Positions 1 through 9,206 of a DNA stretch of 64,000 nucleotides are shown here, in pieces. The notes beneath the pieces were generated by a model. The model had not been told where the DNA came from. It did no database searches and saw nothing but the letters and a program-made list of their open reading frames with translations. The DNA comes from Candidatus Physcousia equi (GTDB taxonomy: Bacteria; Bacteroidota; Bacteroidia; Bacteroidales; Bacteroidaceae). Positions within the stretch are counted from its first letter, which is position 1; each line of letters opens with the position of its first letter. The position numbers were made by a program, and so were the translations under genes. The stretch spans positions 1 to 64,000 of the forward strand of contig JAGHUD010000033.1 in NCBI GenBank assembly GCA_018065005.1, in the 5' to 3' direction.

Positions 1-102
1 GACAGAGCTGATTTCCCGGCTCTCAAGACCTGCTTTATGGGTAGATTCCTCGTGTTACACGAATACGTGCGTGAGGAAGGTGGCTTTTTGAGGCTTGACT
101 AG
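1..102 (+). CDS. C-terminal end of an unidentified protein (cut by window start)
   Basis: An open frame runs from the first base to a TAG at 100-102, giving 33 residues that end in FLRLD. Its start lies outside the window. The next gene begins 2 nt after the stop, which suggests one transcript and perhaps translational coupling. The tail is too short to assign a family. A gene split by a frameshift cannot be excluded, because the following gene is in another frame with almost no gap. Confidence 0.5.
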   Translation, partial: DRADFPALKTCFMGRFLVLHEYVREEGGFLRLD

Positions 103-104
103 TT

Positions 105-1103
105 ATGTATCAAGAGGCAGAATACACAGGGGACGATTCTCCTTATCGTTCCAGTGCCATGCGCTTTGCATACCATGTCGATGGCAAAAGCCTTTCTCCC
201 TATCTCGTGAGTATCGGAAACAACATACTCCAGAAGGCGAAAGGCGATGCGCACTATAGATCATACTTGCAATCAGCATTAAACTTTGAAAAGATAAAGA
301 ATAAGAATGCTACTCAGTTCGAGAAGTTCGAAACAACTGTTTCAGAAGCGCGGAGGGCTCTTTCAGCACAGACATCTAACGAAGACCATACTGCCGCCAT
401 CAGCAAACTGAAGCGGAGCCTCAATACACTTCCTGTGTACAACGATGCAGAATTTAAGGACTGTTGGATGCGTATTTACCAGCTAAGCCATCGCGGCATC
501 CTGCAACATTACATGTACTCCAATGCAGAATATACCAGTTTGAGCAAAACCGATAAGGCTCTTGTCTATGGCTACATCCTAAAGAAAGATATGGATGAAT
601 GTGACTTATTGGCTTCAGCTAAGGCCAATTCTGACAAAGAGAACTTATCTGGAATAACGAGGGAAGTGAGACATGAGATTGCACGTCACGAATCCATCCT
701 GCAAAAAATTGAAAAGCAAAGAAAGGAAGAGGAAGAAAGACAGCGTCAAAAACGACTGGCGGAAGAGCGTGCAAGACAGGAAAGAATTCAACGCGAACAA
801 GCACAGAAACGTTGGAATGACGATAGTTGGTTGGATGGCAAATGGAATTTAGTAACCCAGTTGGGCGTAACTACAATTTATATAGACACTGACAGGCAAA
901 CTGTAAAGCAATATACAAAGTTATTTAGTAGTAATCCTTTTCAACCTGCTCATCTCGATTATAGTGGTAGATATTCTATTTCTAATGGAACCGCCAATGG
1001 CGTTAATTGTAAAATTATTAGCTTTGATATTACACAAATTATAGCATATCCTGATAATGGCAAACTGATGGATCAGGGGGGATATTATTTTCAAAGGCGC
1101 TAA
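105..1103 (+). CDS. Hypothetical protein with charged coiled coil
   Basis: This 332-residue protein has no signal peptide or membrane segment that I can see. Residues about 200-270 form a highly charged, heptad-rich stretch dominated by Glu, Arg and Gln, typical of a long coiled coil. A short beta-type domain beginning near WLDGKW follows to the end. In-frame stops lie just upstream, so the ATG at 105 is the first usable start. It is the second member of a same-strand run (1-2936) whose later members are membrane-anchored. The family is not recognised. Confidence 0.75.
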   Translation: MYQEAEYTGDDSPYRSSAMRFAYHVDGKSLSPYLVSIGNNILQKAKGDAHYRSYLQSALNFEKIKNKNATQFEKFETTVSEARRALSAQTSNEDHTAAISKLKRSLNTLPVYNDAEFKDCWMRIYQLSHRGILQHYMYSNAEYTSLSKTDKALVYGYILKKDMDECDLLASAKANSDKENLSGITREVRHEIARHESILQKIEKQRKEEEERQRQKRLAEERARQERIQREQAQKRWNDDSWLDGKWNLVTQLGVTTIYIDTDRQTVKQYTKLFSSNPFQPAHLDYSGRYSISNGTANGVNCKIISFDITQIIAYPDNGKLMDQGGYYFQRR

Positions 1104-1127
1104 TTCTAACATTTTTAATGTGCTAAT

Positions 1128-1970
1128 ATGAGTAAAAAACAAAAAATAATCGTATGTATTCTTTTATGCATACTACTAACTACGGCAAGTGTTTTACTTT
1201 TTTATTCCAAGTCAATAACACAACAGAAAAAAGCGTTGGCCGATAATCTTATTGAGCAAGAAAGAGTTTCCCTTCTTACCGACTCCCTCTACTATAATTT
1301 TGAGAGTACGGATCTAAAAATGGTAGACTTGAAGGGCTATGTCCATACTTTGGAATTTAAGGAAATTGCAGATTTCAATGGTTTAAAGCGCTCCATCCTC
1401 AACTTATCACTGATCTTTGATAAAAAAGGAAACGTTGTTGATGTCAAAGCGCTATATAAACAGAGTGACAAATATTATACCGCCACATTTGAACGCAACG
1501 ATATTGGGCAAATTGAAAGTATTGCAGTAATAACTTCATACATTACAGGAGGCGGTGATAGTTATAAGGGTAGCTTAATATATCATTTGAGATACGACGA
1601 CTTGGGTCATGTTTCCGGGATTTCATTGGAAGATTTAAGTGAAGGAGGCCGAGGTGGTGAAATGAGTGATTCCGAAATAGCATTCTCTGACTACGTCCAA
1701 AGTAAGGGCTACACGAAACGCACAATGGACTATGATGACGGAATAACTGTAAATCATGAAAGCATTCATTTGGTTGACGTTGAAAACGATTCACACGGTA
1801 ATTGGATTTCTCGCAGAGGCAAACTGACAAACAGAATGACATATTCAGAGTTCTATTTCGATGAAGAAGAAGAGAATACTGAGCAGGTAGAACAAGCCAT
1901 AATGAATGAAGAGCGTAGTATAACGTATTACAAAAAAGAAGAAATTGATTTTTCGCCATATTTAAAGTAG
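1128..1970 (+). CDS. Membrane-anchored hypothetical protein with YD-like repeats
   Basis: The 280-residue protein starts with a lysine-rich stretch and one hydrophobic segment (about residues 7-26), so it is probably anchored in the inner membrane with the rest outside. The body contains phrases such as RYDDLGHVSG and DSHGNWISRR, which resemble the tyrosine-aspartate strands of Rhs/YD-type sheets common in secreted Bacteroidetes proteins. It begins 24 nt after the previous stop and is followed 6 nt later by another anchored protein, so co-transcription is likely. The function is unknown. Confidence 0.75.
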   Translation: MSKKQKIIVCILLCILLTTASVLLFYSKSITQQKKALADNLIEQERVSLLTDSLYYNFESTDLKMVDLKGYVHTLEFKEIADFNGLKRSILNLSLIFDKKGNVVDVKALYKQSDKYYTATFERNDIGQIESIAVITSYITGGGDSYKGSLIYHLRYDDLGHVSGISLEDLSEGGRGGEMSDSEIAFSDYVQSKGYTKRTMDYDDGITVNHESIHLVDVENDSHGNWISRRGKLTNRMTYSEFYFDEEEENTEQVEQAIMNEERSITYYKKEEIDFSPYLK

Positions 1971-1976
1971 AGCAAC

Positions 1977-2936
1977 ATGAAGAATAAAGTCTTTATAGCC
2001 ATACTTGCTTTTTTTTGTTTAGTTATGATTGCATTAGGTATATATGGCTACAATCTGTATAATGAATCAATCGCGATAAAAGATTTAGAAAAAATAAAAC
2101 AAGAGAAAAACACAATCGATGTAGAAGCTGACGAAGCAGAGTTGAAACGTATAAAAGCTGAAAGAGAATCCTCTTTAGAAGAGGAGCTGAACACAAGCCT
2201 TGCCAGAGAGAAAGCAACCGATGAGGAATTTGAACAGATGACATCGTATATAAATCAGAATCGTGTTGAGTCAGGATCGCTGCTTGCCTCTCTAAGAGGC
2301 ACTTGGGAAGGTGGTGGAACGGTAGATGGTGCCTATGTCGTGCTAACAGTCATGGCCTTTGATGGTTCATCCGGCTGGGCTTATACTAGCTATAAGGGCA
2401 GGACGATTTGGAATCCAGGTACATTGACAGTCAAATCGATGGGAAACAACGAATACGGTGTTTATAATGATGGGGACTTGTTTGCAAAATACACTAACAA
2501 TGGTAATCTAATAGACAAAAATGGTGTTACCATGAAAAAAGTCTCCAATGATGTTCCTTCTGAACCATTCACGATAAAAGTTTATTTCTCGAACACATTC
2601 TGCAAGATGGGAGAGTACGGAATAGAGGAACAATACGTGTATAAGCATCTGATCGAGCAGAGAGAGGGAGTAAGAACAGGAAATACAACTTTCAGAATCT
2701 TCTCTCGTGAAAAGAATGTTCTACTGTGGGAATACGACTGTGGTCGCGCACAGAATAGCAGAACAGACAGGGTCAGGAGGGCCATAGACGTACAGTTTTT
2801 GGGAAAAGAGACTCATAGTGGCGAACAATCAAAAGTTACACTTGAAACAGATTATTCCAACGGCAACATTCAAATCTATACATCTTCTACTAACAGCGAT
2901 TTTCTGATGTACAACTGCACTTTGATGGAATTCTAA
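1977..2936 (+). CDS. Membrane-anchored hypothetical protein with coiled coil and beta domain
   Basis: In this 319-residue protein, residues about 5-28 form a single transmembrane segment. A strongly charged helical region (about 33-90) follows, and the remainder is beta-rich. A strand beginning LRGTWEGGG resembles the small domain at the end of the product of 105-1103, which hints that the two are functionally linked. It is the last gene of the run. A stem-loop at 2979-3014 lies 42 nt after the stop and probably ends the transcript. The family is not recognised. Confidence 0.75.
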   Translation: MKNKVFIAILAFFCLVMIALGIYGYNLYNESIAIKDLEKIKQEKNTIDVEADEAELKRIKAERESSLEEELNTSLAREKATDEEFEQMTSYINQNRVESGSLLASLRGTWEGGGTVDGAYVVLTVMAFDGSSGWAYTSYKGRTIWNPGTLTVKSMGNNEYGVYNDGDLFAKYTNNGNLIDKNGVTMKKVSNDVPSEPFTIKVYFSNTFCKMGEYGIEEQYVYKHLIEQREGVRTGNTTFRIFSREKNVLLWEYDCGRAQNSRTDRVRRAIDVQFLGKETHSGEQSKVTLETDYSNGNIQIYTSSTNSDFLMYNCTLMEF

Positions 2937-2978
2937 GGGTCACAGGGGACAGGCACCAGTGACCCTCGAATCAAAAAC

Positions 2979-3023
2979 GCCCGGCATGAGTCACTCTGAT
3001 GATTCATGCCGGGCTTCATTTAT
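2979..3023 (+). terminator. Stem-loop terminator after the 105-2936 genes
   Basis: A perfect 11-bp stem (GCCCGGCATGA at 2979-2989 with its complement at 3004-3014) encloses a 14-nt loop and is followed by a weak T-rich tail. It lies between converging genes and may act in both directions. Confidence 0.65.
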
Positions 3024-3114
3024 GACCGAACACTTGTTCTTTGCTGCATGGAAACAGACTCTCTGCCATACGCAAAAAAATCTCCGCAGCAAGGAGTTAT
3101 CGAATGCTTACGGT

Positions 3115-3169
3115 AATTCTCTACGTATCGACGATGCGTACAAACGTATCGAACGATGCGTAGAGAATT
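3115..3169. repeat. Large imperfect dyad with internal direct repeats
   Basis: The outer arms AATTCTCTACG (3115-3125) and CGTAGAGAATT (3159-3169) are perfect complements. Between and partly within them lie two near-identical direct copies, ACGTATCGACGATGCGTA (3123-3140) and the same sequence with one extra A (3144-3162). Each copy is itself almost palindromic. It could fold into a cruciform or RNA hairpin. The function is unknown. Confidence 0.6.
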
Positions 3170-3330
3170 GTCTGTCGGGAAAATTGGAATTAACGCAGCA
3201 GAATATCTCTTTCCACGCTCGGCCGCAAAGGAATCCTTGGCAGACCGAAGTGGAATCCTTGGCAGTACTTCATAGCTAATAGTGTTTCTGTGACAAAGAT
3301 AAAGGGAATATTTGGTAATGGTGTGCGTTA

Positions 3331-6300
3331 CTAATGTTTGAACTTCTCGATGTTCAGCACGATTTCCTTCAGCATGGTGCCTACGTCCTGTGGCTTCATG
3401 TTGTAGCGTACACGCAGGATGTGTATCAGCTCACCGCAGGTGATGGTTGTCGGCCCGGTGAACTCCATGCAGTATTGGCGCTCGAGCAGTCGGAGTATCT
3501 CCACTTGCTTGGCGGGCAGGGAATTGATGCAGTTGTTGACAGCAGCCGAGGGTAGGAGGAAGTTCTTGGCCATCTTGCCGGCCTGTCGGAAACCCTCCTC
3601 GATGTTGTGCATCCATCCCACGATGCCGGCGCTTTTCTCCTGGAATCCACGCTCTACCCACTCTGTGAATTTGTAGTAGCATGCGTTTGCCACGCCTTGC
3701 ACATCGTCATAGTGCTGGTGCATCTGGCTGCGATCAAAGCTGCGTTGGAGGTCGCCAATTCCAGAACCGAATCGCTCTTTAGAACCCACCTGCACCACCG
3801 TCTGGTCCATGACTCTGGGGTTGCGCCCCGTTACCTGCGTGTAGCACTCGTCAAAGATCTTCTGTGACAGCATCTGCTCCACCTCTTTGTCTACGGTGTC
3901 GGCTCCGAGGCCCGACTTGTTGCCCTTGACCACGGCGCTGAAGTCGGTGTCGCGCGTAATGGTCTGACCAGCCTTGAGACTGACCTTGTTGCTGTTGCTG
4001 ACGTTGACGATCTCGATGTCGTCGGGCGAGACGAGCTTGCCCCTCTGCTTGGTAAGCTCAATCGCAGCCTTCTCCTTGTAGAGCATGTTAACCTTGCGGT
4101 TGATAGCCTGATTGAAGTCGTTGAAGCGCGCACGGATATTGTTGGCATTGGGAGAGTTGTAGTGGAGCAAGGCCATCTGGTTGTACTTCGACGACTGCAG
4201 CTCCATCATTCTCTCTTCCAGCGCCTTGAGCTTGTCCACGCTTCGGCCGCTTGCCATGTATTCAGCGTAGGCCTTTTCGGTTTCCTTGACAGCCTTGAAG
4301 CCCTTCTGCAACTCTGCATTGTGGGTGGTCTCCATCAGAATCTCCTCTTCGGTATACACCCTCTTGGGGTCGGCCTTGGCAGCGAGTCGCTCTTTGTGTA
4401 TGATATCATCGGCCTTGGCGGCACTCTCGCGCAGGGCCTTGGCGCTGGTCTTGCCCTGGGCTATGGTCTTCTGGGCAAACTTGTCGGTGGCAAACTTCTT
4501 CAGGCCCTGGGTCAGTTCGCCGACGTCCTTGCCAAAGATACCCAGTCGCTGCTTGACGCTGGCGCTGAACTTCTCGATGGTGCCAGCAGCCTTTGCGGCG
4601 AGGTCGGGGCGCACCTTGCTAAATACGGCTGCTCCGCCCTTTACGGCCAGTCCGATGCCGTACTCCCAGGCAAACTGCTCGCCCACGGCAAGGGCGCCCA
4701 CTTTGAAGGACGACCACTCGTCGCCTCCCTTCTCAACCTCCTCTATCATGAGCTGAGGTACCTTGCAGGTGAGCATGCCCACCTCGCTCCATCCCAGCGT
4801 GGCGACTCCTACGGCAAGGCGCGTCTTCCATCCGCCATGCCCTTCGAGGAAGGTTTCGAGCTGCTCGCCCGTCTTGGCCATGGCCCGCATCAGTTCGCAG
4901 GTCAGCCCCAGCTCCTCTACCTTGTTGTATTGCTCGTTGTCGGCAATCGTGCCTCGCACGTATGAGTTGTAGGCATTGCGCACGCCTTCCCACTGCTTGT
5001 CGTCGTATCCGAACTTTATGCTGTAGCCATCCAGCATCATCTGGATGAAGTTGAGCAGGACCGGTTTCTTCTGGGCTGCACCGAGACGTTCCAGCGAGCG
5101 CTTCATGCTCTCCAGCGCCTCCGTCTTCTCTTGGTCTTCCTTGCTGAACTGACGCATTTGGTCCAAACTCATGTCGCGGTATGGCTGGCTGGTGAACCAC
5201 ACGATCTGTTCGTTGCGGTATTTCTCCCCCTTGTACTCGGCCTCTACCACCAGTTTTACCTTTCTGCGCGACGGAGCATCGATTGTACCCGTGGCAAAGA
5301 GGCGCAGGTTGAACGTGAGGTCGTCGTCCACTTCATCCAGTGCATATTGGAGATTGACTTTCTCGATAAACTCCTGGTCGCTCAGACCTTCTGTGCCTAG
5401 GCTCTCCACGTCGTTGTCCAGAGACGATTCGGTCTCTACAGGCTCTGCAAAGACGTGGAGGTTATACAGTTGGTGCCCATCCACCTCCACCGGATCAGGC
5501 AGGGCTTGTACGAGTTGGTGCGTATCCTTGTTCCAGGATAGTATGGCTGCTCTGCACGTCGTCTGGCAGGGAGCATAGCGCTTGCCGTCCTCCGTCTCGA
5601 TGATGAGGCTGGAATGGTGGCTATGTCTCAGTGAATCATATTTTTCTATGTAGCAACCGATAATCTGCGGGCAGCCGAGCTTGAGGCCCATCTGCATGCG
5701 GTAAATCACAAAGTGCTCAGTCACCTCCTCAGCCTCCTTCGTCAGTACCTTGATGGTCAGTTCGTGGTGGGTGCAGGTGCCGGGCTTGTCCGTTGTCTTA
5801 GCCACCTCGGTAATCTCTGCATATTTCAGCAACGGGTCTTCATCGTCATCGCTTGTACACACCGTGTAGGTCTTTTCGTTATCCATCGTGACCTCCACGC
5901 TGGCTATCTCACCTTCTTCGAATCCGTAAAGGTAGAAAGGCAGTTGGGTTACCTCATCCGTCACGGCCGGTAGGGTGAGGTTCTCCTGTTGGAAGAGAAT
6001 CTCGCGCTTGACAAGTTGGAAGTGCACTCGTTTGGCAAACCCTCCCTTCGCAGAAGGCAGCGTAAAGTTGATGACGCCTTCCTCGGGCATCTCTTCTGCA
6101 TCGGGAACATTGACCACCGCTGCCATGTAGTCGTCGATGTAGCTGTGGCCCGATGTCTCAAGGAATCCGTCGCCCGTGATCTGTATGAGTCGGGTGAGGG
6201 CCTCGTCGGTGACCTCGTGACCGCTCTTGTCAATCTTTACGAAACGAGCATATACAGACGGACGTTTTGCCGGATTATTCGTGGGGCGCAGGGTGTTACC

Positions 6301-7860
6301 GAAATGCTTTGTGACGCGCATCTCGTAGGTGTACTTTTCATCTTCATCGTCTTCATCTTCATCCTCCTCCTCCTCTTTGCCGTCTTTGTCACTGCTTCCG
6401 TCACCACTGCCTTTCGGTCTTTTCGGCCTTCTGTTGTGGGTATTCCAACCCATGAAGCCACCAGCTGCCGCTGCGCCTACTCCAATGATGATTCCGATGG
6501 GCACTTTGCTGGAGTCTTCCTTGCCTGCCTCCTCGTCGGCATCGGTATCTACCACCATCGAGCCTCCCTCTTCGTTGGCATCAGCGTTGGTTTTGACATC
6601 TTCTTGCTGAGACGTGGGCGTCTGGCTGCCTGCTTCATCGGAATTTAAGCTCTGGATGGCAGCGTCAAAATCACGCTCAATGCCAATGGTGATTTTTACA
6701 TGTGTCGTACATGAATTGTCTACGTAATCGCCCATGCCACCTTCTGCCGTGACCAGAAAGTCTGCTATAATTACGTAGACTCTATCATCAGGGGTGGAGG
6801 TTAATGTTTTGCGGACAAAGGGAGAAATCTTGTGTACACCGTATGTGAAGGAATTGGGTAAATGGTCGCAGTCACAATGATAATTGTCAACATGCTTTTT
6901 CAAACGATCCTGAAATCTTTCCGGGTCCTGAGTCTCCTCCGAGTCATAATAGTATAGCCAGCCTTGACCATTTACGTCATCCGACCATTTACCGTTTCCC
7001 ATATACTCACCCTTAATCTTGTACCTCATGGAGGAAACCCCAAAGCCTTTGTATTTGCCTCTCAAGATATTTAAACCAGTAGAAGCGTCAAAAGAAATAG
7101 TCACACTACTTCCTTTCTTCATCATACCTTCTATCTCAATGGTGCGGGTGGGATTCTTCTGGTCACTTTTTCTCCTGTTATAGCTTTCTATATGCTTGTT
7201 TATGTATAAATTCTCACCAGAGATGGAGAACGAGACTGATGCCTCCTCCGTATTCACTGACTCCGAATAATTGTTTCGTACCTCGAGGCGCTCAGGGATA
7301 CGCGTCGTAATATATGAATCGTCCTGTGCCAAGATGTTCGCTAAGCCAAGTATAAGGAACATGACGGTAAGGAATCCTTTCTTCAAGAGTTTGATGAAGG
7401 TGTTTTGTGCGGATGAGGTGGTGAAGCGCATCTCGCCGATCTCGCTACCGGCCGGTATGTCTTCGTCTACTAATTGGCTAATCACTTTCTTGATGTATTG
7501 CTCCGTAATCTTAGTCTTCTTGGAGCGTTCTGTCGTTTTCTGTTCACTTATCTGTGACTTTTCTGCTTCTTGCTGTGTCTTAGCTTCTTGCGGCTGTTTT
7601 GATTTTTGCAGCTGTTCTGCTTCTTGCTGCGGCTCCTCAACTTTCTGCTGCGGCACTTCCACTTTTTTCTGTGCGTCAGTGGCTGGCAGAACTACGGCAT
7701 CCTGCTGTATTTCGTGACCAGGAAGTACTTCGTTTTCGTGTTGTACGAACCGTGTGATTTCGCTGATAGTTGTTGGCGTAGACTTTAAAACGGGTTTGCC
7801 GCATGTCGTACAGAAACGAGAATCGTCGTCCAATAGGGTTCCACAGTGGATGCAAAACAT
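3331..7860 (-). CDS. Large zinc-ribbon, two-TM multidomain protein of unknown function
   Basis: A protein of 1,509 residues. Residues 1-25 form a zinc ribbon (FCIHCG and FCTTCG pairs). Residues about 45-120 are Gln/Glu/Lys low-complexity repeats. A hydrophobic segment ending LANILAQ lies near 160-177 and resembles an internal signal anchor. An exported-looking beta-rich part runs to about 460, followed by a second, Gly/Ala-rich transmembrane segment near 462-482, a strongly acidic stretch of about 20 residues, more beta domains, and from about 900 a long, mostly helical C-terminus. The start is the ATG at 7858-7860. It faces the unknown genes at 105-2936. The architecture recalls multidomain surface or effector-delivery proteins, but no diagnostic domain is recognised and no function is claimed. 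Confidence 0.8.
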   Translation of the reverse strand: MFCIHCGTLLDDDSRFCTTCGKPVLKSTPTTISEITRFVQHENEVLPGHEIQQDAVVLPATDAQKKVEVPQQKVEEPQQEAEQLQKSKQPQEAKTQQEAEKSQISEQKTTERSKKTKITEQYIKKVISQLVDEDIPAGSEIGEMRFTTSSAQNTFIKLLKKGFLTVMFLILGLANILAQDDSYITTRIPERLEVRNNYSESVNTEEASVSFSISGENLYINKHIESYNRRKSDQKNPTRTIEIEGMMKKGSSVTISFDASTGLNILRGKYKGFGVSSMRYKIKGEYMGNGKWSDDVNGQGWLYYYDSEETQDPERFQDRLKKHVDNYHCDCDHLPNSFTYGVHKISPFVRKTLTSTPDDRVYVIIADFLVTAEGGMGDYVDNSCTTHVKITIGIERDFDAAIQSLNSDEAGSQTPTSQQEDVKTNADANEEGGSMVVDTDADEEAGKEDSSKVPIGIIIGVGAAAAGGFMGWNTHNRRPKRPKGSGDGSSDKDGKEEEEDEDEDDEDEKYTYEMRVTKHFGNTLRPTNNPAKRPSVYARFVKIDKSGHEVTDEALTRLIQITGDGFLETSGHSYIDDYMAAVVNVPDAEEMPEEGVINFTLPSAKGGFAKRVHFQLVKREILFQQENLTLPAVTDEVTQLPFYLYGFEEGEIASVEVTMDNEKTYTVCTSDDDEDPLLKYAEITEVAKTTDKPGTCTHHELTIKVLTKEAEEVTEHFVIYRMQMGLKLGCPQIIGCYIEKYDSLRHSHHSSLIIETEDGKRYAPCQTTCRAAILSWNKDTHQLVQALPDPVEVDGHQLYNLHVFAEPVETESSLDNDVESLGTEGLSDQEFIEKVNLQYALDEVDDDLTFNLRLFATGTIDAPSRRKVKLVVEAEYKGEKYRNEQIVWFTSQPYRDMSLDQMRQFSKEDQEKTEALESMKRSLERLGAAQKKPVLLNFIQMMLDGYSIKFGYDDKQWEGVRNAYNSYVRGTIADNEQYNKVEELGLTCELMRAMAKTGEQLETFLEGHGGWKTRLAVGVATLGWSEVGMLTCKVPQLMIEEVEKGGDEWSSFKVGALAVGEQFAWEYGIGLAVKGGAAVFSKVRPDLAAKAAGTIEKFSASVKQRLGIFGKDVGELTQGLKKFATDKFAQKTIAQGKTSAKALRESAAKADDIIHKERLAAKADPKRVYTEEEILMETTHNAELQKGFKAVKETEKAYAEYMASGRSVDKLKALEERMMELQSSKYNQMALLHYNSPNANNIRARFNDFNQAINRKVNMLYKEKAAIELTKQRGKLVSPDDIEIVNVSNSNKVSLKAGQTITRDTDFSAVVKGNKSGLGADTVDKEVEQMLSQKIFDECYTQVTGRNPRVMDQTVVQVGSKERFGSGIGDLQRSFDRSQMHQHYDDVQGVANACYYKFTEWVERGFQEKSAGIVGWMHNIEEGFRQAGKMAKNFLLPSAAVNNCINSLPAKQVEILRLLERQYCMEFTGPTTITCGELIHILRVRYNMKPQDVGTMLKEIVLNIEKFKH

Positions 7861-7907
7861 GTCGTGAGGTTTTTGAGGTGGTTGTTATGTGTCATGTAAA
7901 AGCAAAA

Positions 7908-7947
7908 CAACGGAATAACCAGAAACATGTTTCCGTTTATTCCGTTG
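7908..7947 (-). terminator. Stem-loop between the kinase start side and large protein gene
   Basis: CAACGGAATAA (7908-7918) pairs perfectly with TTATTCCGTTG (7937-7947), and a second small dyad lies in the loop. Read on the minus strand it follows the sugar-kinase stop (7963) and precedes a T-rich tract, as expected for an intrinsic terminator ahead of the large gene. Confidence 0.65.
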
Positions 7948-7962
7948 CTAGGAAAGTCTGTT

Positions 7963-9066
7963 TTACAATTGTGCGGCGATAAATTCCTTCATCTCACCCC
8001 AGTGCTCTTCGATGGAGAGGAGGAGGTGGAGCTGGTTGTTGGCACGCACGAAGTTGTGGTTGGGGTACTTCACCTTCCAGTACTTATCGCCATTGAGGTA
8101 GTCCCAAAGGAAGCGCACGCACTGCATGTAGGGAAAGAGGGCTGTGGCATAGGGAAGATTCTCGATTTCGATGGAAAGGAGGAAGGACTTGGCGCTCTCC
8201 AGGTAACCTTCGGTGAAGGCCTTGAAGATGTCGATGTCGAACTGTACCTCCGACATCTCGGGATGATCCTCAGCCACCTTGTTGGCTCCGGTGCGGAGGA
8301 AGTCGCCATAGTCGGAGAAGATGAAGTTGGGCATGACGGTGTCGAGGTCGATGACGCAGAGCACGTTGTCCTGATCGTCGAACATCATGTTGTTGACCTT
8401 CGTGTCGCAGTGGCAGACGCGCTTGGGCAGCTTGCCTTCGCGACCGAGACGCTCGGCCTTGCACATCTCCTGTGCGCGCTCCTCAATCTGTGCGAGCATG
8501 TCCTTCACTTCGGGCTCGTCGGCACGTCCCGCAAGATTGTCCTTCACAGCCTGGTGGAGCTGTTCGAGACGGAACTCCATGTTGTGGAAATCCTTGATGG
8601 TCTCACCCAGTTCAACGGGTATGTCGGCAAGCATCGCCTGGAACTGTCCGAACGCCTTGCCTGCTGCGCGGCTCGACTCAGGATTGACTGCCTGCTTGGT
8701 GATGGCATCGGGGATAAAGATCATCATACGCCAAAATCCAGGCTTTGACGCTCCACCTTCTGGTATCTCGACATAGAGCTTGCTGGCATCATCCTTGGAG
8801 GGCATGAAGGTGAGCACCTTGCGGTCGATGTCGGTCTCGCCACGATCAATGAGTTTCTGACGGATGTGTTCTGTCACGGCCTTGATGTTGCGCATCACCA
8901 TGTCCACGTCGGGGAAGACGTTGGTGTTGACACGCTGGAGGACGTAGTTGGGGGCATCAGCCTCTTCGGTAACCACCTTGAAGGTGTCGTTGATCAGACC
9001 TTCGCCCAGGGGCTTGATTTCTTTCACTGTGCCACGGATGGCAAATTGAGATACGATGTTTTGCAT
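7963..9066 (-). CDS. Aminoglycoside-phosphotransferase-fold kinase, probably N-acetylhexosamine 1-kinase-like
   Basis: The 367-residue protein has the APH/choline-kinase fold. The catalytic loop reads VCHCDTKVNNMMF (the family's H-x-D-x4-N pattern). It is followed by the metal-binding segment VIDLDTVMP, and an N-terminal GLINDTF/YVLQRVN region provides the ATP-binding lobe. Relatives in Bacteroidetes and bifidobacteria phosphorylate free amino sugars such as GlcNAc or GalNAc at C1 in the cytoplasm for salvage. The exact sugar cannot be read from the sequence. It lies 140 nt downstream of the MG2-type gene on the same strand. I see no clear promoter of its own, so it may share that transcript. 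Confidence 0.8.
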   Translation of the reverse strand: MQNIVSQFAIRGTVKEIKPLGEGLINDTFKVVTEEADAPNYVLQRVNTNVFPDVDMVMRNIKAVTEHIRQKLIDRGETDIDRKVLTFMPSKDDASKLYVEIPEGGASKPGFWRMMIFIPDAITKQAVNPESSRAAGKAFGQFQAMLADIPVELGETIKDFHNMEFRLEQLHQAVKDNLAGRADEPEVKDMLAQIEERAQEMCKAERLGREGKLPKRVCHCDTKVNNMMFDDQDNVLCVIDLDTVMPNFIFSDYGDFLRTGANKVAEDHPEMSEVQFDIDIFKAFTEGYLESAKSFLLSIEIENLPYATALFPYMQCVRFLWDYLNGDKYWKVKYPNHNFVRANNQLHLLLSIEEHWGEMKEFIAAQL

Positions 9067-9206
9067 ATAGGTTAGTATGTTTTGGTTTGGTTATTCGTTT
9101 TGATGGAGATGGGTGGGGCGACGACCATACCCAGAGGACTGACGGCGACAGAGGCTGCTCGTGGAGCGACATGCCCTCGCCCGACGAACTCCGCCCGATG
9201 GGTGGG

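Larger units (their letters stand above)
2937..3330. other. Intergenic region between converging genes
   Basis: This 394-nt gap separates the + strand run from the converging 1,509-residue gene. It contains a terminator-like stem-loop (2979-3014) and a large dyad with internal direct repeats (3115-3169). An open frame at 2959-3279 crosses both structures, has no family signature and is not accepted as a gene. Confidence 0.7.

Noticed and set aside
2959-3279. 106-codon open frame on the + strand after the first operon
   Set aside because: It runs through a terminator hairpin and a nested repeat and has no family signature or signal peptide.
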